DNA of 34,978 nucleotides, taken from Mycobacterium colombiense (GTDB lineage: Bacteria > Actinomycetota > Actinomycetes > Mycobacteriales > Mycobacteriaceae). Location of the stretch: contig NZ_QMEU01000045.1 in the NCBI RefSeq assembly GCF_003284975.1, positions 1 to 34,978 of the forward strand. The letters are read 5' to 3'. The notes below the pieces were generated by a model. That model did not search any database, was not told the origin of the DNA, and worked only from the letters and a program-made list of their open reading frames with translations. A program made the position numbers and the translations under genes. Shown here in pieces: positions 24,854 to 32,624 of the stretch; the first letter of the stretch is position 1; every line of letters starts with the position of its first letter.

Positions 24854-25615
24854 CTAGCTGAACTGCGTCTGCGGGCGAGCCAATCCGGCGCCGTCGACGG
24901 TGATGTCGAGTTTTTCGTTGTAGAACGCGATCAGACCGGCGATCTGCCCCACCGCCGGCAGCGGATAGTGGTAGGTCCACGCCAAGTCCTCGTGCAGGGC
25001 GTCACCGGTCCGTACCGACCAATAACCCGACGTCACTCCCTTGTACGGGCACAGTGTCTGCGTCGCGCTGGGTTCCAGGTGCTCGAAGTCCACATCCGTG
25101 GGATCGATGTAATACCTTGTCGGCAAACCGGTTTCGAACAGCAAAACGGGAGAAGTGGTGTCTGCCAACGCAATCCCGTTGAGTTCGACCCGAACGTGGC
25201 GGTGCGAGCGCAAGGCATCGACGCGTGCGTACGGGTTGCGCGGGTGACCGTAGATCGGCTCGTCTTCTTCGAACCAGCGCAACGGATTCCATTCGAAGCG
25301 CACGGTACCGGCCAACGCGCCGCCGCCGTCGGCGTCGAATACCCGCGCGGCGGACTCGTGCGTCTGGCCGGCACCCACCAGCGAGTACAGCCGAGACGGG
25401 CCGAATTGCACCTTCTGGGCGTGGTTTTCGTCGCGCAGGAACTCGGTGCGGACGTCGGCGAGCGGGATGTAGTACTGCGGGTAGTAAGGGACTTCCCACA
25501 CGTATCGGGCGCCGGTGGTGTCGAAGACCAGCGCATCGCCGAGGTAACCGCGAACGCGCCGCGGGGTGGGTTCGATCCGGCCGCGGGCGGCGGCCATCTG
25601 CGGATAGTCGGTCAT
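24854..25615 (-). CDS. DUF427 protein, two-domain (Rv1056-like)
   Basis: The protein has 253 residues and contains two copies of the DUF427 fold, a small beta-barrel-like domain. The first copy shows VRGYLGDALVFDTTGARYVWE and PLADVRTEFL (about 20-60); the second shows HRHVRVELNGIALADTTS, the RYYIDPTDVDFEHLEPS segment and CPYKGVTSGYWSV (about 135-205), the most conserved DUF427 signature. The function of the family is not established. It starts 7 bp after the DUF6295 gene stop and so is the last gene of a four-gene run. In M. tuberculosis the equivalent gene sits next to leuX. Confidence 0.88.
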   Translation of the reverse strand: MTDYPQMAAARGRIEPTPRRVRGYLGDALVFDTTGARYVWEVPYYPQYYIPLADVRTEFLRDENHAQKVQFGPSRLYSLVGAGQTHESAARVFDADGGGALAGTVRFEWNPLRWFEEDEPIYGHPRNPYARVDALRSHRHVRVELNGIALADTTSPVLLFETGLPTRYYIDPTDVDFEHLEPSATQTLCPYKGVTSGYWSVRTGDALHEDLAWTYHYPLPAVGQIAGLIAFYNEKLDITVDGAGLARPQTQFS

Positions 25616-25622
25616 GGTCGGC

Positions 25623-25895
25623 CTACTGGTCCTTCGAGGCCAGCCCGGCGGGTGCGTGGCCGATCGCCTTGTGGATGGCGTCGGCCAGCGCCAGCGCGCT
25701 CTCCTCGGTCAATTCCAAGGCCACCCGCGCCGACGGGCCGAGCTGCGGGTTGATCACGTCGATGTTCACGGTGTGGCCGTACGGCGCGTGGACGGGATGG
25801 TCGACGTACACCGTGGCGCGGCTTGCCCCGAACCATCCCGTCGCGCCCTTGCCGCTGCCGTCGATCTCGACGTGTTCGGTGAGATAGGTGCACAT
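25623..25895 (-). CDS. DUF6295 small protein
   Basis: The protein has 90 residues. Signature stretches are MCTYLTEHVEIDGSGKGATG at the N-terminus, YVDHPVHAPYGHTVNID in the middle and NPQLGPSARVALELTEESA near the end, which match the DUF6295 family as I know it. The composition suggests a cytoplasmic beta-sandwich; no catalytic motif is evident. It lies 9 bp after the dienelactone hydrolase stop and 7 bp before DUF427, so it is almost certainly co-transcribed. Function unknown. Confidence 0.85.
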   Translation of the reverse strand: MCTYLTEHVEIDGSGKGATGWFGASRATVYVDHPVHAPYGHTVNIDVINPQLGPSARVALELTEESALALADAIHKAIGHAPAGLASKDQ

Positions 25896-25904
25896 GGCAG
25901 ACGC

Positions 25905-26660
25905 CTAGCCTTTCAGGTAGGTGGCGAAGAACTCATCGATGCGCTGCCAGCCGTCCACCGCGGCCTCGGGCCGGTACGCCGGACGGTCGACGGAGAAGAA
26001 CGAATGGCCCGCACCCTCATAGGAGTGGAACTCGTGCGGCTTGCCGAGCTTGGTGAGTTCGGCGTCGAGGGTTGCCACGGCCGCGGGCGCAGGGAACCGG
26101 TCGTCGAGGCCGAACAGGCCCAGCAGCGGACAGCTGAGGTTGCCGGCCAGGTCAAGGATCGGCTTCATGGCCTTGGGCATGCCCTCGGGCGGGTCCTCGA
26201 CGATGAACGCGCCGTAGCAGTCCACCGCCGCGTCGAACGGCAGGGAGCAGGCGGCCAGGTAGGCGTGCCGTCCGCCCGAGCAGTGCCCGATGACGCCGAA
26301 CTTGCCGTTGGCGCCCGCCAACGAGCGCAGGTGCTCCACCGCGCCCGCGACATCACCGATCAGTCGTTCGTCGGGCACCCCGCCCGCGGCCCGCGCCGCG
26401 GCGGCCGCGTCGTCGGGGGCGGCACCCGGGGCTTCCCGCGAGTAGAGGTTGGGTGCGACGGCGTTGTAGCCGCTGACGGCGAGCCGGCGGACGAACTCCT
26501 TGGTTTCGCGGTCGTATCCGGGCATGTGGTGGATCCACACGACGCCACCTCGCGATCCCTGCGCGAGCGGCACCGCCTGGTAGGCCTCGATCTCGTCGCC
26601 GCCGTGGCCGGTGATGGTGATGGTTTCCGCGCGGATGGCGTCCGCGCTGGGTGCGTTCAT
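25905..26660 (-). CDS. dienelactone hydrolase family protein
   Basis: The protein has 251 residues from ATG 26660, with AAAGGGAG 6 bp upstream; the frame is open for 42 codons further, but that leader is low-quality arginine/alanine-rich sequence. It is an alpha/beta-hydrolase of the DLH type: nucleophile C127 in GHCSGG, acid D186 or D187 in GLDDRFP and base H219 in GAGHSFF. The use of cysteine as nucleophile is characteristic of DLH. The family opens lactone rings or hydrolyses related esters; without aromatic-degradation genes nearby the substrate is unknown. It belongs to a unit with the upstream membrane gene (126 bp away) and the DUF6295 and DUF427 genes. Confidence 0.9.
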   Translation of the reverse strand: MNAPSADAIRAETITITGHGGDEIEAYQAVPLAQGSRGGVVWIHHMPGYDRETKEFVRRLAVSGYNAVAPNLYSREAPGAAPDDAAAAARAAGGVPDERLIGDVAGAVEHLRSLAGANGKFGVIGHCSGGRHAYLAACSLPFDAAVDCYGAFIVEDPPEGMPKAMKPILDLAGNLSCPLLGLFGLDDRFPAPAAVATLDAELTKLGKPHEFHSYEGAGHSFFSVDRPAYRPEAAVDGWQRIDEFFATYLKG

Positions 26661-26786
26661 CGGGACTCCCTTTCTCCGCTCCGCCGGGAACTCCCGTCGT
26701 GGTGTGCCCTTGGCCGGATGCGGAGCGCGTGCGGCGGCTCGGGGCCGCTCCGCCGAGAACCAACGTAGCCCAATCGCGGTGGGCAT

Positions 26787-27593
26787 TCAGTGCCGCTTGT
26801 CGCGCACCTTGTAGGTCGAGGGCCACGACTTGCGGGACTCGTCTCCGGTCAACGGGGTGCCCATTCCGCCGACCTTGACGGCGTAGGCCTCCTTGCCCGG
26901 GCCCACCTCGCGATTGGCGTGCTCCTGGGCCAGGAAGTAGAGCTCGTCGATGGTGGCTTCGTCATAGGCGACGAACGAGGTTTCCCGTGCGACGTCGTCG
27001 ATCCCGACCAGCATCCGGTCGGGCAGCAGTCGCGACGCCACCGCCGTGAGCCCCAGCAGCCCGAAGGGAATGATCCAGTAGCACAGGAACGACAGCGGGG
27101 TCTTCGTGTCCAGCATCAGGGCGGCGGTCGTCCCGGCCGGGCCCGCGGGACCTGCCAGGATCGACGGGATCGCCGAGGACACCGTCATCGCCGCGAACGT
27201 CGCGACCCAGAGCCAGCTGAGGATCTTGACGATCCGGCCGAACAGCTCGGTCTTGATGATGTCGGGGGCCCGCTCGGCGGCGGCGAATTCGGCCACGAAC
27301 GGCTTGCCGACCAGCACCCCGGCCAGCGTCACCAGGAAGATCCCGGCGTTGCTCAGCGGCAGTATCCACCGCTGCAGGAACGACTCAGTGAGCGCGAAGG
27401 TCAGCGCGGCGAGGACCAAAAGCACTGCGACGGAAGCGAAGTCAAAGAACTGCCACTTCCTGCCCGCCACGCCGCCGGCGCCCAGGCTGACAGCGGCGAT
27501 CGCCAGCGCGACCAGCACGGCCGCCGCGAACGGGACGTTACCGACGAGTACCCAATACACGATCCACGGCGCGAGGCCGAACAGCATGCCCAT
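26787..27593 (-). CDS. polytopic membrane protein with C-terminal soluble tail
   Basis: The protein has 268 residues. About six hydrophobic segments are visible: two near 4-42, then near 50-68, 76-95, 120-143 and 165-187, with a soluble C-terminal part of about 70 residues containing DEATIDELYFLAQEHANREVG and a lysine-rich end. A glycine/proline-rich loop (ILAGPAGPAGTT) lies between the fifth and sixth segments. I do not recognise a characterised family. The start at 27593 is the first of two Met codons (27593, 27587). It heads a run with the hydrolase gene and sits 153 bp downstream of the LuxR-type regulator on the same strand. Confidence 0.75.
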   Translation of the reverse strand: MGMLFGLAPWIVYWVLVGNVPFAAAVLVALAIAAVSLGAGGVAGRKWQFFDFASVAVLLVLAALTFALTESFLQRWILPLSNAGIFLVTLAGVLVGKPFVAEFAAAERAPDIIKTELFGRIVKILSWLWVATFAAMTVSSAIPSILAGPAGPAGTTAALMLDTKTPLSFLCYWIIPFGLLGLTAVASRLLPDRMLVGIDDVARETSFVAYDEATIDELYFLAQEHANREVGPGKEAYAVKVGGMGTPLTGDESRKSWPSTYKVRDKRH

Positions 27594-27746
27594 GCTGGGT
27601 CAGTGTATGAGTGGCGGTTTGCGGCGCCGTCGGCGGCAGGCCCAAAATCTTGGTCCGCGATCGGCGGACCTGAGGGGACAGGGCGTGAGTCAAACGCCCT
27701 TATTGGCGGCCAAATACGGTCACGGATGCACGGCGGGCCCGCGTGA

Positions 27747-28853
27747 CTACGGACGTAGCACGAGTAGCAGGCGGACAAGCTGAGCTTGGCGGTGCGTGTC
27801 GGTTTTGTCGAAGACATGCTGCAGATGAGTGCGAACTGTCGTCACTGAGACCGACAGCTCTTGTGAAATCTCTTTCAAGTCCGCGCCATGCGCGATGCGC
27901 AAGGCAATGTCTGCCTCGGCCTCGGTGAGGCGGTAGAGTCGCCGCAACAACACCGCAGGGGGTTCAGGCTCGTCCTCGAGGTCGATGATGAGAACCAAGG
28001 CCATCGGCTTCCTCAGTGGCCCATCGGCGTCACTGCAGTAGGAGGGCAGCACATGGACGACGTACGGCCGCTTACCGGAGGGGCGGGTAGAGATAAGCGA
28101 CCGCTCCGCCCGAATGGTGGAGCATCCGCCTCCAAGCGCGTCGTCTATGGCGCGATGCAGCTCTCGTTCAGTCTGCGCGCTCGTCGCAGCGATGCATCCT
28201 GACCGGATGCAAAAACCATCTCCGGCGCGGAAAATCCGTTCTGCAGCCGAATTCATTTCTTTAACTAAATGTTCGCGCGCGACGACGACAATGATTCCGT
28301 GCCGGACAACCTCCAGCGCGTCCGCCAGCTCAGCGGTGGTGTGGGTAAGAGCGGCGAGCTTGTGTTGTGTGCGCACGGCCTGTTGCAGGTGTGGAACCAG
28401 GCCCCTCATCAGCCTCACACGGTCAACTGTGTCGAACGACTCGGTGCGTCTCGGTGCCCCGACGATGAAACACGTCGGTGTTGGCCCATCCGTCAGCCGG
28501 ACGAACATCCCGTCGCCAACTTCGAGAGGATGCAACCACTCTTCGTAGAACTCCGACTTCGACACGAGTGGCATCAACTCCGCCCCCGTCCGTACCGCGG
28601 CGACCCGGCCTCGCCCGACGGCGGCAAGCACGTGATCGAAGCGGTGGTAGTACTCCATGTAGCTCTTGGCGGCGGCCGCGGGAAGGGTCGAATCGAGAAC
28701 GGACCAGACCGTACTGTCGGCCAAAAACAACCCGCTGGCTGTCCCGTCCAGCGCGCGGCGAATCGAACCCAAGGCCGCCTCCCAGCGATCAGGAGTGACC
28801 GCCGCCGCGTAGATGCCAGATATCAGGCGGGAGAAATCCTCGACAGTAACCAT
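27747..28853 (-). CDS. LuxR-family transcriptional regulator
   Basis: The protein has 368 residues. The C-terminal 65 residues are a LuxR/GerE helix-turn-helix: LTEAEADIALRIAHGADLKE then ISQELSVSVTTVRTHLQHVF (about 305-355). The N-terminal 290 residues resemble PAS/GAF-like sensor regions, with no REC domain or autoinducer-binding signature that I can identify. Codon use is less GC-biased than neighbours, and codon 196 is TTA (28268-28266), rare in this genome type. It is divergent from the small ORF at 29069, with 215 bp between them. Its targets are unknown; the downstream membrane-hydrolase unit or the divergent SnoaL region are natural candidates. The start could also be the GTG two codons further in. 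Confidence 0.85.
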   Translation of the reverse strand: MVTVEDFSRLISGIYAAAVTPDRWEAALGSIRRALDGTASGLFLADSTVWSVLDSTLPAAAAKSYMEYYHRFDHVLAAVGRGRVAAVRTGAELMPLVSKSEFYEEWLHPLEVGDGMFVRLTDGPTPTCFIVGAPRRTESFDTVDRVRLMRGLVPHLQQAVRTQHKLAALTHTTAELADALEVVRHGIIVVVAREHLVKEMNSAAERIFRAGDGFCIRSGCIAATSAQTERELHRAIDDALGGGCSTIRAERSLISTRPSGKRPYVVHVLPSYCSDADGPLRKPMALVLIIDLEDEPEPPAVLLRRLYRLTEAEADIALRIAHGADLKEISQELSVSVTTVRTHLQHVFDKTDTHRQAQLVRLLLVLRP

Positions 28854-29068
28854 GGCCGGGGCTTCGATTCACCGGTTGGAATCCGCATCGAAACGCCTTC
28901 CTCGCTGCATACCTCCCGCAGGCTTCCAGCAAATGGTAGTCGGATCCCATGCAGATCGAAATGTCATCCATATAGATGAGGTGTTTGCCGACCTCATAAT
29001 GCTTTCCTTGAAGTGTTCGATCCCTGTGACTCCCAGTCGGAGCCAGCAATCACCAGAAGGCATCCGCC

Positions 29069-29431
29069 ATGTTGCACCTACTACCTAAGTCGCACTCCCC
29101 AGCCGGTCGGTTGGCGCTCGATGTCGAGCCAGCTTCGGCCGCGACGGGTATGCCGATCGACCGCCTGGGTACCGGTCAAGCGACCGCCGACTCCGCCCGA
29201 AACGCCTCGTCACCGGTTGTGATCAGCGAACACGAGGTGTTGTTCAACACCGCAGTAGCCGCCGCAGCGGTGTCGCCGTCAACGACTCATCGTCGCTGGT
29301 CTAGTACAGCTTTGATATCAGCCATCGGCCATATCCACCTCAGACTGCCCGAGCCGCGGCCTGTCTATCCGCGGCGTTACACCAGCTATTTCGAGGACGG
29401 ACGGATGTCTCGCATGATGGAGCACCTTTGA
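29069..29431 (+). CDS. small hypothetical protein
   Basis: This ORF of 120 codons starts with an ATG that has AGAAGG 8 bp upstream. The N-terminus is leucine-rich and basic, followed by an alanine/threonine-rich stretch; the C-terminal 40 residues contain IGHIHLRLPEPRPVYPRR and end in YFEDGRMSRMMEHL, which has an ordered look. There is no signal peptide, membrane helix or recognisable motif. The ORF lies in lower-GC DNA between a LuxR gene and a SnoaL-like gene. The ribosome site and intergenic position support a real gene; lack of family recognition keeps confidence moderate. Confidence 0.5.
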   Translation: MLHLLPKSHSPAGRLALDVEPASAATGMPIDRLGTGQATADSARNASSPVVISEHEVLFNTAVAAAAVSPSTTHRRWSSTALISAIGHIHLRLPEPRPVYPRRYTSYFEDGRMSRMMEHL

Positions 29432-29549
29432 TCAGGGCGAATGCCTAGCCGACCACGATGACCGGGGCGCTCCACCGCGTTTCAGTCGGACGCTGGACCG
29501 GCCACGTCGGTCACGCCGAAACATCGGATTATCACGAAAGGCAACGGGA

Positions 29550-29942
29550 ATGTCAGAGCACGAACAAAACATGAAGCTGATCAAGACGGGCTACGAAGCC
29601 TTCAACGCTGGTGACGGCGACACGGTGATGAGCCTTTTCGATGACAACATCGAGTGGATCCAGCCGGGCAACAGCGCCATCAGCGGCACCTACCACGGCA
29701 AGCAGGAAGTAGCTGAGCTGCTGGCCAAGATGAGTGAGAAGCAAGCTTCTGTCACGAGCGACCGCATGCTCGCAGACGGCGACTTGGTAATCATGCTCGG
29801 CCAAACCACCGTGGCCGGCGAAACCACTGACGCTGCAACGGTATTCACCGTGCACGACGGTCGCACCGTACGGGTGCAGGCATACGGCGACACCGCGGCG
29901 CTGGAGCGCATCTTCGGCAAGAAGGTGGCCGCAACGGCCTGA
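29550..29942 (+). CDS. SnoaL-like (NTF2-fold) protein
   Basis: The protein has 130 residues with the alpha+beta cone pattern of the NTF2/SnoaL superfamily: helix LIKTGYEAFNAGDGDTVMSL, strand IEWIQPGNSAISGTYHGKQE, helix VAELLAKMSE, and strands ending TVFTVHDGRTVRVQAYGDTA. Members act as isomerases, cyclases, dehydratases or mere ligand carriers; catalytic identity cannot be assigned. AAAGGCAACGGG lies upstream of the ATG. It follows the small ORF on the same strand after 118 bp and precedes the tRNA gene, which is on the other strand. Confidence 0.87.
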   Translation: MSEHEQNMKLIKTGYEAFNAGDGDTVMSLFDDNIEWIQPGNSAISGTYHGKQEVAELLAKMSEKQASVTSDRMLADGDLVIMLGQTTVAGETTDAATVFTVHDGRTVRVQAYGDTAALERIFGKKVAATA

Positions 29943-30047
29943 TGACCCTTCCCAGGCCTACTCCCGACGAAGCAGCGGCCCGTGGACCCACTCGGGGGCG
30001 GGCCGACTGCTCTGGGTAATAAACAGCGACGTCTCGCCAATTTTTAG

Positions 30048-30121
30048 TGCCCCCAGTCGGACTCGAACCGACACTGGGCGGATTTTAAGTCCGCTGCCTC
30101 TGCCAATTGGGCTATGGGGGC
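30048..30121 (-). tRNA. tRNA-Leu, anticodon UAA, short variable arm
   Basis: On the minus strand the 74-nt sequence folds as a cloverleaf. Acceptor GCCCCCA pairs with TGGGGGC, followed by discriminator A. The anticodon arm is GCGGA-CTTAAAA-TCCGC, giving anticodon TAA (reads UUA/leucine). The variable region is only 5 nt (CCAGT), and the T arm is GTCGG-TTCGAGT-CCGAC. CCA is not encoded. By position it corresponds to the leuX gene I recall next to Rv1056 in M. tuberculosis. A class I (short) variable arm is unexpected for leucine; see findings. Structure and anticodon are read directly from the sequence; charging identity is inferred from the anticodon. Confidence 0.92.
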
Positions 30122-30151
30122 CCGTCGCGAATGTAGCCGACCGGGGGCCGG

Positions 30152-31378
30152 CTATCCGGCTGGGTCGGCGTTCAGCGCCATGGCCAGAAAGTCCAACTGC
30201 CATAACCCCCGGAACAGCTTGTGGCCGAATTCTCGCAGCAGCGCCCTGTGCTCGTCGGGGACGGCACCTGCGCATCCCACGGATTCGATGATCTCGGCGA
30301 TCGTACGGCGGCCGTCGACGTGTTGCACGAAGGGCAACTGTGCCGGGTTGAGCTTCTGCTTGCCGCCCGGCCAATGGATTTCGTCGCCGGACAACAGGCA
30401 CGCCGTGCGCAGCAGCGGTACGTAATCGAATGAGGCCGGTGACGCGAAATCGATCGCGTACTGCTCCGCGGGGCGCTCGGGGCGGCAGGCCAGAAAGAAA
30501 TGGGTGGCGTTCGCCGGCTGCAGGCGCTCCATCACGGACCACAGTTGCTCCTCGGGCAATTGGCTAAGCGCCGATTGGAATCCGCTTGCCGGCGTAAGCA
30601 ACTCGTGCGAGTAGTACGGCGACTTGTGAAACCATGACTGGAACGCGAGTCCGGCGGCGGCGACCAGATCGAGGCATTCGGCAACGGTGTAGCTGCGCGC
30701 CCGGGGGTGCAGAAAGGTGTCGACCAGGGCGCCGTCGGAGACCAGGTCGCGGGCCGCCATGAGATAGCCGCGTACCGGGTGATCGGCCGGCAACATCGCG
30801 ATGGCCTCTTTGACCAGTTGGACCGACGCGTCGTCCTGCGACAGCTTGAGGTCGCGAAACACCGATTCGAGCATTTCGACGCCGATCCGGCCGTACTTGG
30901 CGTACAGCATGACCGCAAGCGCCCCGTCGCGCCGCAGGCACGCGCCCAGCGCGGTGAGCCCGGCCAGCGGGTCGACCATATGGTGCAGGACGCCGCTGGA
31001 GACGATCAGGTCGAAGTCGCGCCCGAGCGTGGACACCTCTTCGATCGGCAGCAGGCGCAACTCCAGATTCTGCAGCCCGTGCTTGTCCTTGAGCCGGTTG
31101 TGCTGGTTCAGCGCATTCTGGCTGATGTCGATCCCAACCACAGTCGCGCCGGGATTCTTGAAGGCGAATAGGGCGGCCTGGAAGGTGCCGCAACCTGCGA
31201 TCAGGATGTCGAGGTCCGGCTTGTAGTCGCGGTCCGGCCACAACACCCGGTGGGCCCAGAACGGATCGAACCAATCCCAGTGGCTTTCGCTCCACGCCGC
31301 GAGGTCCGGCACCGGGGGCGGGTATTCCCACCGATCGTATTGGCGGGAGACCGCGTCACCCCGCGGATCGTCGGTCAC
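30152..31378 (-). CDS. SAM-dependent methyltransferase with C-terminal domain
   Basis: The protein has 408 residues from GTG 31378, which has GGAAGGAG about 12 nt upstream; the frame is open 45 codons further without a better start. The N-terminal 220 residues are a class I methyltransferase: motif I ILIAGCGTFQ at 58-67, the acidic D84 in VVGIDIS, and post-motif IVSSGVLHHM at about 125-134. A C-terminal region (about 310-400) contains PGGKQKLNPAQLPFVQHVDG followed by RRTIAEIIESV, a pattern like the small winged-helix (PqqD-like) domains attached to methyltransferases. Codon 392 is TTA. It is divergent from the secreted DUF732 gene and lies 30 bp upstream of the tRNA 5' end on the same strand. 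Substrate unknown. Confidence 0.85.
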   Translation of the reverse strand: MTDDPRGDAVSRQYDRWEYPPPVPDLAAWSESHWDWFDPFWAHRVLWPDRDYKPDLDILIAGCGTFQAALFAFKNPGATVVGIDISQNALNQHNRLKDKHGLQNLELRLLPIEEVSTLGRDFDLIVSSGVLHHMVDPLAGLTALGACLRRDGALAVMLYAKYGRIGVEMLESVFRDLKLSQDDASVQLVKEAIAMLPADHPVRGYLMAARDLVSDGALVDTFLHPRARSYTVAECLDLVAAAGLAFQSWFHKSPYYSHELLTPASGFQSALSQLPEEQLWSVMERLQPANATHFFLACRPERPAEQYAIDFASPASFDYVPLLRTACLLSGDEIHWPGGKQKLNPAQLPFVQHVDGRRTIAEIIESVGCAGAVPDEHRALLREFGHKLFRGLWQLDFLAMALNADPAG

Positions 31379-31564
31379 TACGGCGCTGGCTCCTTCCGCA
31401 ACGAGCGGATCTTGCTGCCTTGTGTTGGCGGTGGCGACCAACTTACAAGCCTTCGCCGATATCCGGGCGAGGAGAAACCCCTGGTTGACTCGTCGAGACA
31501 GATTTGCCGGACGCAATTAGGATTCGATTCCTGCACGCACGTAGTGGCGCGGAGGAGTGGACGA

Positions 31565-31894
31565 GTGAAAATCACGGCACGGTGGGCCGCGCCGGTCGCT
31601 ATCGCGGTGGCCGGGGTCGTCGGCATTGCCGCCGCGCCGATCGCGAGTGCCGACCCCGCGGATGACCAGTACCTGCAGACGCTGCATTTGCGCGGACTCA
31701 GCTGGGCGGACGGCGCCGACCAATCGATGATCAATGTCGGGCATGCCGTGTGCACGGACTTCGATGGCGGGGACACCGCGGCCCAGACCATCGGCGATGT
31801 GAAGAAGTCGCTCGGGTTGAGCAACGGCGGCGCCAACATCATCGTCGGCGCGGCGGTCGCGGCGTACTGCCCGCAAAACCGCAGCAAGTTGTAA
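31565..31894 (+). CDS. secreted DUF732 protein
   Basis: The protein has 109 residues from GTG 31565, preceded by GGAGGAG. A signal peptide is clear: basic start, hydrophobic run (AAPVAIAVAGVVGIAAAPIA) and cleavage near ASADPADD at about residue 30. The mature part matches DUF732, a mycobacterial secreted family: YLQTLHLRGLSW, GHAVCTDFDGGDT and VAAYCPQN with two cysteines likely to form one disulfide. Function unknown; such proteins are usually found in culture filtrate or the cell wall. It is divergent from the methyltransferase, with about 186 bp between start codons. Confidence 0.9.
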   Translation: MKITARWAAPVAIAVAGVVGIAAAPIASADPADDQYLQTLHLRGLSWADGADQSMINVGHAVCTDFDGGDTAAQTIGDVKKSLGLSNGGANIIVGAAVAAYCPQNRSKL

Positions 31895-32624
31895 GGGCCG
31901 GCCAATAGCGGCAGCCGCACCGTCGTCCCGGTGCCGCGACGGCCACTCACTGCCCGGAATTTCCGGAGCCTGGTCTCTCACCCCGCCTCGCCGCTCGCGG
32001 GTTTGCTACCTGACGCCGGGAGCCACACCACCTAACCGCCGGGAGCAAAGGTCCGCGGTCCGCGACGGCCATGGCGTCGTGTGCGTCACAGCAGGCCTGG
32101 CGGCACGCTATTCGGGCACCCAGCGCGAGCTCTGACCAGTTTGCGTGACACGGCCGCGCGCCGGCGCGGCCAGAACCGCAATTCGGGTCGATTGGACTCG
32201 CCCGGAATTGCGGCCACGGTCGAACGTCAACGGGCGCTTGGGGATTTGGCACGTCTGCGGTCGAACATCGAGCCGCCGGGGCGCCGGTACACGGAGGTGA
32301 CCCGTCGGCGCTGCCCCCGGCCCGCCATTTGCCACATGTCTAACGTGCGGCGCGGACGGGCGTCCGCTAGGATCCGCGCGCCGCGCGCGGTTTCCTGTTG
32401 CGCCGCCCGAGCTCAGATGACGTCACGGTATCGCCCGACAGGAGCTTGTTAAAACTACGACACTCGGCGTTAAGAAGCCGTAAACGGCTGTCACGTGTGC
32501 CTTTTCGGCGGGAACGTGGAGTCGGTGGATAGCTAGCCTTTCCCCAACGCACAGGGGACGTGGCGTAAACACACAGGCCGGCTCGCCGTAGGGGGTCGGT
32601 CCGTTCCAACACTAGGAGCAACGG
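31895..32624. other. 730-bp gap before the PE gene; no convincing gene
   Basis: Open frames here (for example 32081-32452 plus and 31947-32252 minus) have arginine- and proline-rich translations without family features and no ribosome site, so I do not call them. The left end has a short hairpin GCACCG/CGGTGC after the DUF732 stop. The right 200 bp are less GC-rich and hold the inverted repeat at 32476-32489. The gap probably contains the promoter of the PE-PPE-esx operon. Confidence 0.6.
32476..32489. promoter_or_regulatory. 14-bp inverted repeat upstream of PE operon
   Basis: AGCCGT (32476-32481) and ACGGCT (32484-32489) are perfect reverse complements with an AA spacer, 136 bp before the PE start. 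The size fits a dimeric-regulator operator; a short attenuating hairpin is the alternative. No T-tract follows. Confidence 0.35.

Noticed and set aside
27681..27699. Hairpin GGGCGT/ACGCCC followed by TTATT downstream of the LuxR gene
   Set aside because: The T-rich side fits plus-strand transcription, but no plus-strand gene ends here; on the minus strand there is no T-tract. Short stem, so not called a terminator.
30041..30130. Possible attachment-site duplication of the tRNA 3' end
   Set aside because: I looked for a second copy of the tRNA 3' end in the window; only a short chance match (GGACTCGAACGG within mca near 2166) was found, and no integrase is present.
32081..32452. Plus-strand ORF of 123 codons in the gap before the PE gene
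   Set aside because: Arginine-rich, no ribosome site, no family features; more likely non-coding upstream DNA.
32511..32540. GGGAAC near 32510 as an ECF sigma -35 element for the PE gene
   Set aside because: No GTT-type -10 lies at the expected 16-18 bp distance, so the match is not supported.
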